A stretch of DNA of 8,136 nucleotides. Source: Thermococci archaeon (lineage in GTDB: Archaea > Methanobacteriota_B > Thermococci > Methanofastidiosales > B48-G16). Numbering within the stretch: position 1 is the first letter of the stretch; each line of letters opens with the position of its first letter. This document shows, piece after piece, positions 1-6,678 of the stretch. The position numbers were made by a program, and so were the translations under genes. The notes beneath the pieces were generated by a model. The model was not told the origin of the DNA. It did not search any database and saw only the letters and a list, made by a program, of their open reading frames with translations. The stretch is from the NCBI GenBank assembly GCA_003660605.1, contig QMUN01000025.1, positions 1 through 8,136 on the forward strand, in the 5' to 3' direction.

Positions 1-374
1 AATTCCACTGACTTTAAATGTTTTTCTAATTCCTCCAAAGAAATCTTTGATTTTGAGATATCAACTATTACCACAAGAGCTGCCAGATTTCCGTATTCCA
101 GTTCATCACTTTCATTGAAGAGTATATTTATATTTTGTTTCCCGAACTCTGATGCTATTTTTGCAAGTACCCCAGGTTTATCCTCCAAGACTGCATTTAT
201 CTCCACCAGATCCTTACCTGGAAGAGCTATCCTCTCAAAGGATAACTCTTTGTCTTTCTCATCTATTTCTGCCAGTAAATAAGCTCCTTCCACAATTCCC
301 AGTTCCAATGCAATATCTTCTGGAAGTTCTATGATTCCTTTATTCTTTATTTTTATCAAGTCATAAGCTCTCAT
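1..374 (-). CDS. AbrB-like / ACT domain protein, partial (C-terminus outside window)
   Basis: Translating the minus strand from the ATG at 374 gives 124 codons without a stop before the window edge, so the C-terminus is missing. Residues about 5-45 (LIKIKNKGIIELPEDIALEL onward) look like a SpoVT/AbrB-type swapped-hairpin domain, usually DNA-binding. Residues about 56-124 form an ACT domain, with the typical first strand and the ligand-loop signature EDKPGVLAKIASEFGKQNINI (Gly68). ACT domains bind amino acids or similar small molecules, so a ligand-responsive regulator is the natural inference; no ligand can be named. The start is supported by a GAGGT Shine-Dalgarno at 381-385, six bases before the ATG, and a TATA box at 407-414. 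It is divergent from the BASS transporter, which could be a target. A direct metabolic or chaperone-like role is also possible. Confidence 0.85.
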   Translation of the reverse strand, partial: MRAYDLIKIKNKGIIELPEDIALELGIVEGAYLLAEIDEKDKELSFERIALPGKDLVEINAVLEDKPGVLAKIASEFGKQNINILFNESDELEYGNLAALVVIVDISKSKISLEELEKHLKSVE

Positions 375-406
375 TTTTTTACCTCTATATACTGTTGAAT
401 TTGATA

Positions 407-422
407 GTTTATATCTCTTTCG
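407..422 (-). promoter_or_regulatory. Archaeal promoter (BRE + TATA) for the AbrB-ACT gene
   Basis: Read on the minus strand, CGAAAGAG (422-415) is followed directly by ATATAAAC (414-407), a good BRE/TATA pair. Transcription should start about 25 bases downstream, near 385. That leaves a leader of only about ten bases whose first bases are the GAGGT Shine-Dalgarno. Confidence 0.7.
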
Positions 423-435
423 AAAATAGCTCAAC

Positions 436-448
436 AAAAATTTAAAAA
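436..448 (+). promoter_or_regulatory. Archaeal promoter for the BASS transporter (leaderless)
   Basis: An A-rich BRE-like stretch (436-440) runs into TTTAAAAA (441-448). The box is centred about 25 bases before the ATG at 469, so the transcript should begin at or next to the start codon. No Shine-Dalgarno lies between the box and the ATG, which agrees with a leaderless mRNA. Confidence 0.5.
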
Positions 449-468
449 GATACTCATAAAGAATTCTC

Positions 469-1326
469 ATGGACACGAAAACTGTATTTATATTCGCCCT
501 CATATTGGGGATTTTATGTCCGCAATATTCCTCGATGTTTGAGAGATATCTAGTTCTCATGCTCATTGTACTGATGTTTCTTTCTCTACTGGATCTGGAA
601 TTTACAAGAAAGATAGGAAATAAAAGAGACATTCTGCTGATTTTATTTTTCAATTATATTCTCTTGGGAGGATTTCTTATTATATCTGGATCTTTTCTTG
701 AGCTGGAGTTTTTTGAAGGATTTGTAGTTTTAGCTGTATTTCCTCCAGCAGTTGCAGTAATCCCTTTTACATACATACTCAAAGGAGATTTAAGGCTTTC
801 TCTTATAGGAGAGAGTGTAGCGTATTTAAGTTCCGTCTTTATAGCACCAATAATCATTTTCATCATCTTCGGAGAGAGGGTGAGCTATTCAGGATTGTTA
901 AAAACATTATTTGAGTTCATAATCCTTCCAATGCTCCTTGCTTTTTTAGTTTCCAAAACAGGGCTTCATGTTAAGATAAAAAACAACAAGGAGCATATCA
1001 TAACTCTCCTTATGTTTATCGTGATCTATACCATAATAGGAATAAATAGTGATGAATTTTTCAAAACAGAGATGATATATCTATTTATAATAGGTTTTCT
1101 CAAATCTTTTGTAATCGGATTTTCAGTATTCTATATTTTAAAAAAGACAGAGATGAAAAAAAGGATATGTTTTACACTCTTCTCATCCTATAAAAACTGT
1201 GCATTGTCTGCTGCCATAGCCCTGGAACTTTTTGGACAGAGAGCAAGTTTAAGCTGTGTAATAGTAATTCCCTTTGAAATACTTTTCTTTATTGTACTGA
1301 GTTTTGTGGTTGGGAGGGAAACCTAA
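469..1326 (+). CDS. BASS-family (bile acid:sodium symporter-like) membrane transporter
   Basis: A 285-residue, very hydrophobic protein with about nine or ten predicted membrane segments (roughly 5-22, 25-43, 53-74, 80-104, 110-134, 146-162, 176-191, 202-224, 233-251, 262-281), close to the usual BASS length. Two regions recall the family's crossover helices: PPAVAVIPFTYILKGDLRLS (92-111), which contains the TY-x3-GD-x3-LS pattern, and SSYKNCALSAAIAL (239-252). It should sit in the cytoplasmic membrane and move an organic anion or similar solute; the substrate cannot be read. The polar and acidic residues that bind sodium in studied BASS proteins are not evident, so sodium coupling is doubtful. 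A related ten-helix family such as AEC is an alternative. The ATG lies about 25 bases after its TATA box. The stop overlaps that of convergent ppsA by four bases. Confidence 0.72.
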   Translation: MDTKTVFIFALILGILCPQYSSMFERYLVLMLIVLMFLSLLDLEFTRKIGNKRDILLILFFNYILLGGFLIISGSFLELEFFEGFVVLAVFPPAVAVIPFTYILKGDLRLSLIGESVAYLSSVFIAPIIIFIIFGERVSYSGLLKTLFEFIILPMLLAFLVSKTGLHVKIKNNKEHIITLLMFIVIYTIIGINSDEFFKTEMIYLFIIGFLKSFVIGFSVFYILKKTEMKKRICFTLFSSYKNCALSAAIALELFGQRASLSCVIVIPFEILFFIVLSFVVGRET

Positions 1327-3728
1327 CCCTTCCTCAGCTTCTTCTCTTTTTCTGCTACAAGAAGTTTTGTCTTGATCACGGTATCAGGATTTAAAGACAT
1401 GGAATCTATCCCACACTCTACGAGGAACTCTGCAAACTCAGGATAATCCGAGGGTGCCTGTCCGCAGATCCCTATTTTTCTTCCTCTTCTTTTGGCAACA
1501 TCGATCACCTGTTTTACCAGCCTTCTGACAGCTATGTCCCTCTCATCATATATATGAGAAACTAACTCCGAGTCTCTGTCCAATCCTAATGTCAGCTGCG
1601 TTAGATCGTTGGAACCTATGGAAAATCCGTCAAAGATCTCTGCGAATTCTTCTGCCGCTATCACATTCGAAGGTATTTCGCACATAACATAAAGTTCCAG
1701 GCCATTCTCCCCCTGTACCAATCCATACTCCTTCATTATCTCTACGACTTTTTTTCCTTCCTCTGGCGTTCTGCAGAATGGCACCATCACTTTAACATTC
1801 GTCAGCCCCATCTCATCTCTCACTTTCTTTATGGCTATGCACTCGAGCCCGAATGCAGGTTTGAACTCTTTGTCATAATAACGTGAGGCACCTCTCCAGC
1901 CTATCATTGGGTTGCTTTCCTCAGGCTCGTAAAGTTTACCACCAATTAAGTTAGCATATTCATTTGTCTTGAAATCTGATAATCTTACAATAACATCGTT
2001 TGGGTAGAACCCTGCAGCTATCTTTCCTATTCCCTGTGCAAGATTATCTATAAAGAACTGCACTTTATCAGAATAAGCCTTTGTTTTTTCATCTATTTTG
2101 GCAACGATTTTCTTTATTTCAGGTTTATCTGATTTCTTCAGTTCTTCATAATTTATCAGGGCAAGAGGATGGATACCTATGTAAGAATTGATTATAAACT
2201 CTTCTCTCGCAAGTCCTACGCCATCGCACGGTATCTGCCCCTGGATGAATGCTTTTTCTGGAATCCCCACATTCATCATGATCTTTGTCTTCGTTTTTGG
2301 AAGCTCTTCGAGTTTTAATTCATCTATCTTAAACTTCAATAATCCTTCATATATCTTTCCTCTCTCACCCTCTGCGCAACTTACCGTTACCTTTTGTCCA
2401 TTGTGCACACTTTCTGTACCATTCTCAGTACCTATAACACATGGTATTCCCAGTTCTCGTGAGACGATAGCAGCATGACAAGTTCTTCCCCCTTTATTTG
2501 TCACTATTGCAGCAGCTATCTTCATTATAGGCTCCCAGTCTGGATCTGTCATATCCGTAACGAGTACCTCTCCCTTTTTGAACTTCTCAATCTCTTTCGC
2601 AGATTTAATTATATTAACAGTTCCCTGACCTATCATCTGGCCAACAGCCTGTCCTTCTGCAAGGACTTTACCTTCTTCAATAAGTTTATACGTTTTTATA
2701 ATGTTCATATCCTGCTGTGAATGCACTGTCTCGGGTCTTGCCTGAACTATATACAGTTTGTTATTACGCCCATCTTTCGCCCATTCTATGTCCATAGGTT
2801 TTCCATAGTGATCCTCAATTATCACCGCCCACTCTGCAAGTTTTAAGACTTCTTCATCCCTGAGAACAAATGAGTTTCTCTCCTCCTCTGTAGTTTCAAT
2901 ATTCTTCACTCTTTCCATGCCAGAGGTGTAAACCATTTTTATCTCTTTGGATCCGAGTTTCTTTCCTATTATGGAGTTGTATCCCTTTTTCAATGTCGGC
3001 TTGAAAACATAGAACTCATCTGGATTTACCTTCCCCTGAACAACATTCTCCCCCAATCCCCATGATCCTGTAATAAAGACAACTTTCTCAAATCCTGACT
3101 CTGTATCTATAGAAAATATGACACCTGAAGAAGCTAAATCGCTTCTAACCATCTTCTGGACACCTATCGAAAGGTAAACATTTAAATGATCGAAATTTTT
3201 ATCTTCTCTATATGATATGGCTCTGTTTGTAAATAACGATGCAAAACAGTCTTTACATGCTCTTATAAGTTCTTTATCTCCTTTAATATTCAGATAAGTT
3301 TCCTGTTGCCCTGCAAAACTTGCATCTGGAAGATCTTCCGCTGTGGCAGAAGATCTAACAGCTACAGTGATATCTTTATCTTCTTTAAGCATTTTGTGGT
3401 ATGCTTCAAGAATAGCTTCCTCCAGCTCTTCTGGAAACTCTGCACTGCTTATAATCTTCCTTATCTTCTTTCCTTTATCCTGAAGATTTCTCATATCGTG
3501 AACATCTAAATCTGAAAGAATTTCTATAATTTTATTTTCAATTCCCGTCTTTTTAATCAGATATTTATATGCATATGCTGTTATCGCAAATCCTCCAGGT
3601 ACATTTACACCTTTGGTCACAAGAGACCTGTACATCTCACCTAGAGAAGCATTTTTTCCACCTACAAGACCTACATCCTTTATGCCTATCTCATCAAACC
3701 ACAGTACAAACTTATTTTCTTTTTCCAT
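1323..3728 (-). CDS. ppsA: Phosphoenolpyruvate synthase (pyruvate, water dikinase)
   Basis: An 801-residue protein, about the family length (E. coli PpsA is 792). It makes PEP from pyruvate and ATP, giving AMP and phosphate, the entry step of gluconeogenesis in the cytosol. Residues about 16-340 are the ATP/pyruvate-binding domain (GGKNASLGEM 23-32, VAVRSSATAEDLPDASFAGQ 122-141, IVQARPET 327-334). Residues about 385-460 are the swivelling phosphohistidine domain with GGRTCHAAIVSRELGIP, catalytic His418. Residues about 480-795 are the PEP-utilising TIM barrel with R582, GWRGASR (610-616), CEIPSN (683-688), GSNDLTQ (705-711) and the catalytic Cys755 in GICGQ. All key residues are present. The start has a GGATGAT Shine-Dalgarno (3732-3738), three bases before the ATG, and an upstream BRE/TATA. 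The gene stands alone, divergent from the PAS sensor. A possible operator dyad covers its promoter. Confidence 0.97.
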   Translation of the reverse strand: MEKENKFVLWFDEIGIKDVGLVGGKNASLGEMYRSLVTKGVNVPGGFAITAYAYKYLIKKTGIENKIIEILSDLDVHDMRNLQDKGKKIRKIISSAEFPEELEEAILEAYHKMLKEDKDITVAVRSSATAEDLPDASFAGQQETYLNIKGDKELIRACKDCFASLFTNRAISYREDKNFDHLNVYLSIGVQKMVRSDLASSGVIFSIDTESGFEKVVFITGSWGLGENVVQGKVNPDEFYVFKPTLKKGYNSIIGKKLGSKEIKMVYTSGMERVKNIETTEEERNSFVLRDEEVLKLAEWAVIIEDHYGKPMDIEWAKDGRNNKLYIVQARPETVHSQQDMNIIKTYKLIEEGKVLAEGQAVGQMIGQGTVNIIKSAKEIEKFKKGEVLVTDMTDPDWEPIMKIAAAIVTNKGGRTCHAAIVSRELGIPCVIGTENGTESVHNGQKVTVSCAEGERGKIYEGLLKFKIDELKLEELPKTKTKIMMNVGIPEKAFIQGQIPCDGVGLAREEFIINSYIGIHPLALINYEELKKSDKPEIKKIVAKIDEKTKAYSDKVQFFIDNLAQGIGKIAAGFYPNDVIVRLSDFKTNEYANLIGGKLYEPEESNPMIGWRGASRYYDKEFKPAFGLECIAIKKVRDEMGLTNVKVMVPFCRTPEEGKKVVEIMKEYGLVQGENGLELYVMCEIPSNVIAAEEFAEIFDGFSIGSNDLTQLTLGLDRDSELVSHIYDERDIAVRRLVKQVIDVAKRRGRKIGICGQAPSDYPEFAEFLVECGIDSMSLNPDTVIKTKLLVAEKEKKLRKG
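1339..1353 (+). terminator. Pyrimidine/U-rich tract, possible terminator for the transporter gene
   Basis: The RNA reads as a pyrimidine run with five consecutive U (1347-1351), starting 13 bases after the transporter stop. Archaeal RNA polymerase can terminate at U-tracts without a hairpin. The tract lies inside the antisense of the ppsA 3' end, because the two genes leave no space between them. The signal is weak. Confidence 0.3.
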
Positions 3729-3739
3729 AGTATCATCCT

Positions 3740-3791
3740 ATACGAATCAATTCCTTAAAATAGAATAAGGGAATTTAAAAGTTTTTCGTAT
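3740..3791. promoter_or_regulatory. Concentric inverted repeats over the ppsA promoter, candidate operator
   Basis: Two nearly concentric dyads lie here. The outer arms are ATACGAA (3740-3746) and TTCGTAT (3785-3791), a perfect 7-base match. The inner arms are AATTCCTTA (3749-3757) and TAAGGGAATT (3766-3775), complementary except for one extra G. They cover the region from BRE/TATA to the predicted start of ppsA, so a protein bound here would be expected to block initiation. The regulator is unknown. Confidence 0.4.
3772..3788 (-). promoter_or_regulatory. Archaeal promoter (BRE + TATA) for ppsA
   Basis: On the minus strand CGAAAAAC (3788-3781) is followed by TTTTAAATT (3780-3772). The predicted start of transcription is near 3750, giving a leader of about 22 bases with the Shine-Dalgarno at 3732-3738. 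Confidence 0.7.
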
Positions 3792-3828
3792 GTCATTAGG
3801 GACAATCGAAATATCTCAAAACTTAAGG

Positions 3829-3846
3829 AGAAAAGTATTTATATAA
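3829..3846 (+). promoter_or_regulatory. Archaeal promoter for the PAS sensor gene (probably leaderless)
   Basis: TTTATATAA (3838-3846), preceded by a purine-rich BRE-like GAGAAAAG, is one of the clearest TATA boxes in the window. Its centre is about 25 bases before the ATG at 3867. An AGGAG at 3852-3856 might act as a Shine-Dalgarno, but it is two bases out of the register used by the other genes here and lies mostly upstream of the predicted transcript start. Confidence 0.65.
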
Positions 3847-3866
3847 AAAACAGGAGACTCTCAGTA

Positions 3867-5378
3867 ATGAAGGATATAGAAAAAAAATTTGAGCAAATAA
3901 ACTTTGAACTGCGAGAAAGAATAAAAGAACTGACAGTATCTTATGAGGTCTGTCATTCTCTATGTAGTCCTTCTCCGTTAGATGTAATACTTAATAATGT
4001 AGTTAAGAGTACCGCAAAGGGAATGCAGTATGAGGATGCTGTTGTGGTACTTTCAAGAGGAAATGAAGTAATAGCTTACTATGGGATAGAAGATAAGGAA
4101 GAAGCGTTAGAACTTTCAAAGAGAAAGAAAAGGATATTTTCAAAGATGAGAATTCATAAAGATGAAACATGGACACTGAGTGTAATCTATAAAGACGAGA
4201 AAGAAGAGTTTCTAAAAGAAGAGCAGTCATTGATTGACGCTATTTCCACAAGAATAAGAGAAACAGTCCTAAAAAGGAGGATCCAAGAGAGACTAAAGGC
4301 TTCAGAGAAGAGATATAGAACATTATTTGAAAACACCGGTACTGCTACATTCATTATTGAGAAAGACACAACTATCTCACTTGTCAATAAGGAGTTTGAA
4401 ACTCTTTCTGGATATTCGAAGAAAGATATCGAAGGAAAAATGAGTTGGACACAATTTGTCCATAAAAATGATCTAGAAAGAATGAAGAAGTATCACTATG
4501 AAAGAAGGAAAAACAGAGCAAAAGCACCCAGAAACTATGAATTCAAGTTTATTGATAAAAGAGGAAACGAAAAAGATACATATATCACTATAGACATGAT
4601 CCCTGGGACAGAGAAGTCTGTTGCTTCTATAATGGACATTACCGAACACAAAAAAGCGGAAGAAGCATTGAGAAAATCAGAAGAACAGTACAGAACGTTG
4701 TTCGAAGAAGCTGGGGATGTTATCATCTCTTTAGATATTGACTATAAAATAACTGCCTGGAATCCAATGGCAGAAAAAGTATATGGGTATAAAAAAGAAG
4801 AAGTAATAGGAAAGAACATAGATATAATTATCCCTGAGTGGAAAAAAGAAGATTATTCAAAAATAATGAAAGATGTACTGGGAGGAAAGATAGTAAAGAA
4901 TATCACAACGCAGAGAAAAAACAAAAGAGGGGATATACTTGATATTATGATGACCCTAAACTCGCTAAGAGACGGTGAGAATAATATAGTTGGTATAATG
5001 GAGATACAAAAAGATTTAACAAAGATAGAAAACATAGAGCAAAGAATGCTGTTATTTTCAGAAGTTATTAAATCAACATCTGATGGAATTGTTATAACTG
5101 ATCTCACTGGAACAATTCTCTATGTAAACAAAGCATCTCAGGAGATGTGTGGGTATAATGTAAAGGAATTGATTGGAAGACCCTCAAGTATTCTTTTTGA
5201 ATCGAAAAAAGAATTTCAAAAAGAAGTTTTTCCTATTATTCTTGAAAAGGGCTGGAAAGGAAAGATCACGATAGTGAAAAAGAATGGTGAAATAATGCCT
5301 TTGCTGATGACATCAGATCCAATAAAAACCAAAAGTGGCCAAACACTGGCCACAGTTTCGATATTCAAAAAGAGATAA
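3867..5378 (+). CDS. GAF-like/PAS multidomain sensor protein without a visible output domain
   Basis: A 503-residue soluble protein. Residues 1-22 could form a short coiled coil. Residues about 22-140 resemble the GAF-like input module common in archaeal PAS kinases, ending in EEFLKEEQSLIDAISTRI (113-130). Three PAS domains follow: about 143-262 (starts SEKRYRTLFENTGTATFII, ends MDITEHKKAEEAL), about 271-386 (starts SEEQYRTLFEEAGDVIISL) and about 393-502 (SDGIVITDLTGTILYVNKAS). There is no membrane segment, histidine kinase, GGDEF, receiver or HTH domain. The stop is five bases from the end of convergent gdhA, so no kinase remnant lies downstream. It may signal by binding a partner kinase or regulator. 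The ligand is unknown; no typical haem or flavin motif stands out. It is divergent from ppsA, with 138 bases between the two starts. Confidence 0.88.
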   Translation: MKDIEKKFEQINFELRERIKELTVSYEVCHSLCSPSPLDVILNNVVKSTAKGMQYEDAVVVLSRGNEVIAYYGIEDKEEALELSKRKKRIFSKMRIHKDETWTLSVIYKDEKEEFLKEEQSLIDAISTRIRETVLKRRIQERLKASEKRYRTLFENTGTATFIIEKDTTISLVNKEFETLSGYSKKDIEGKMSWTQFVHKNDLERMKKYHYERRKNRAKAPRNYEFKFIDKRGNEKDTYITIDMIPGTEKSVASIMDITEHKKAEEALRKSEEQYRTLFEEAGDVIISLDIDYKITAWNPMAEKVYGYKKEEVIGKNIDIIIPEWKKEDYSKIMKDVLGGKIVKNITTQRKNKRGDILDIMMTLNSLRDGENNIVGIMEIQKDLTKIENIEQRMLLFSEVIKSTSDGIVITDLTGTILYVNKASQEMCGYNVKELIGRPSSILFESKKEFQKEVFPIILEKGWKGKITIVKKNGEIMPLLMTSDPIKTKSGQTLATVSIFKKR

Positions 5379-5382
5379 AAAA
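5321..5382 (-). terminator. U-tracts and hairpin-U terminator for gdhA, inside the PAS gene 3' end
   Basis: Downstream of the gdhA stop the minus-strand RNA has U6 (5382-5377) and U5 (5371-5367). A hairpin follows, with stem GUGGCC/GGCCAC (5353-5348 and 5340-5335) and a seven-base loop, then UUUUGGUUUUUAUU (5334-5321). The first U-runs alone suit archaeal termination. The hairpin plus U-tract looks like a second, intrinsic-type stop. Confidence 0.5.
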
Positions 5383-5383
5383 G

Positions 5384-6661
5384 TTACGGAAATAGTCCTC
5401 TAAGCTTAAGAGCTTCTGCAACTCTTCTTATGGCAAGTATGTAGGCACCAGTCCTCATATTAACCTTGTAAATATCCGAAGTCTCGTACACAGCATTAAA
5501 TGCACTCACCATAATCTCTTTTAATTTTCTATTAACCTCTGTTTCAGACCAGAAGTATGCCTGTAAACCCTGCACCCACTCAAAGTATGAAACTGTTACC
5601 CCTCCTGCATTTGCAAGAATGTCTGGGACGAGGAATATCCTTTTCTCATCAAGGATCTTATCAGCCTCAGGAGTTGTCGGACCATTTGCGCCCTCAACTA
5701 TCATTTTTGCCTTTACTTTATCTGCGTTTTCTCCTGTTATCTGATTTTCAAGAGCTGCAGGAACAAGAGCATCACATTGGATCTCAAGAAGTGCTTTATT
5801 TCCTTCTATCGCACCTTTTATAAATTCACCTCTATTGTACCCTTCTATCAATTTGTTTTTAGTTATTTTCACGTGCTCTAAAAGATCCGTAATATCAATT
5901 CCTTCTGGATCGATAATGGCACCACTAACATCTGAAACTCCAACAATCTTGCATCCTTCGTTATAAAGCAACTTTGCTGCATTACTCCCTACATTTCCAA
6001 ATCCCTGCACTGCAATGCTTGTCTTTCGTGGATCCATCTTAAATTTTTTCAGAGCTTCCAGTGTGCACAACATGACCCCTCTTCCTGTTGCCTCTGCTCT
6101 TCCAAGAGACCCTCCCAGAGGAATCGGTTTTCCTGTTACGACACCTGGGACACTGTACCCCAAAAAACTGCTGTATGTGTCCATGATCCATGCCATCGTT
6201 TGTTGGGTAGTGTATACGTCTGGGGCTGGAATATCTTTTTCCGGACCTATCATCGGGAGAATCATAAAAGTGTATCTCCTTGTAAGTCTTTCTAACTCAC
6301 CTTGTGAGAGTTTTAGGGGATCACAGACTATTCCTCCTTTAGCTCCACCATACGGTATATTCACTACAGCACATTTCCACGTCATCCATGCTGCCAGAGC
6401 TTTTACCTCATCCAAGGTAACATTGGGATGGTATCGTATCCCTCCTTTGCATGGGCCTCTTGCATAGTTGTAATGGACTCGATATCCTGTAAAGTTTTTA
6501 ATTGAACCATCATCCATCCTTATAGGCACAGAGACAATGACACTTCTCTGTGGCTCTCTCAGCTGCTCATATATACCTGGATCAAGGTCGAGCCTGTCAC
6601 AAGCTGTTTTCAATTGCTTGAGCATATTTTGAAACGGATTTTCTTCTTTTGATTTTCCCAT
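5384..6661 (-). CDS. gdhA: Glutamate dehydrogenase (NAD(P)-dependent)
   Basis: A 425-residue protein of the usual hexameric archaeal/bacterial GDH length. It interconverts glutamate with 2-oxoglutarate and ammonia in the cytosol, linking nitrogen assimilation or amino acid catabolism to the central pathway. Visible motifs are the glutamate-binding GPCKGGIRYHP (69-79, Lys72), the catalytic lysine in MTWKCAVVNIPYGGAKGGI (93-111, Lys96), the catalytic aspartate in PAPDVYTTQQTMAW (145-158, Asp148), and the Rossmann loop GFGNVG (220-225). The segment GVSDVSGAI (241-249) ends the second Rossmann strand; I cannot decide NAD versus NADP from it. The start is fixed by a GGTGAT Shine-Dalgarno at 6665-6670, three bases before the ATG. 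The nucleotidyltransferase gene ends 17 bases upstream, so co-transcription is likely. It is convergent with the PAS gene, five bases away. Confidence 0.97.
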   Translation of the reverse strand: MGKSKEENPFQNMLKQLKTACDRLDLDPGIYEQLREPQRSVIVSVPIRMDDGSIKNFTGYRVHYNYARGPCKGGIRYHPNVTLDEVKALAAWMTWKCAVVNIPYGGAKGGIVCDPLKLSQGELERLTRRYTFMILPMIGPEKDIPAPDVYTTQQTMAWIMDTYSSFLGYSVPGVVTGKPIPLGGSLGRAEATGRGVMLCTLEALKKFKMDPRKTSIAVQGFGNVGSNAAKLLYNEGCKIVGVSDVSGAIIDPEGIDITDLLEHVKITKNKLIEGYNRGEFIKGAIEGNKALLEIQCDALVPAALENQITGENADKVKAKMIVEGANGPTTPEADKILDEKRIFLVPDILANAGGVTVSYFEWVQGLQAYFWSETEVNRKLKEIMVSAFNAVYETSDIYKVNMRTGAYILAIRRVAEALKLRGLFP

Positions 6662-6678
6662 TTAATCACCCACTATAT

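Noticed and set aside
1..5. Window begins with AATTC, like a cut EcoRI site
   Set aside because: It could mark a cloned fragment end, but five bases can occur by chance and nothing else supports it.
152..334. Short plus-strand open frame at the left edge
   Set aside because: It is opposite the AbrB-ACT coding sequence, which has clear domain motifs and its own promoter.
2188..2720. Open frames on the plus strand inside ppsA
   Set aside because: They lie antisense to conserved PEP synthase sequence, have no promoter or Shine-Dalgarno, and their translations resemble no known domain.
5396..5420. Weak palindrome (CTCT/AGAG) after the PAS gene stop
   Set aside because: The arms are only four bases with no U-tract, inside conserved gdhA coding sequence, so it is not a credible terminator.
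6015..6467. 150-codon open frame on the plus strand inside gdhA
   Set aside because: It is antisense to the most conserved part of GDH, and its length follows from the GDH codon pattern. No start signal was seen.
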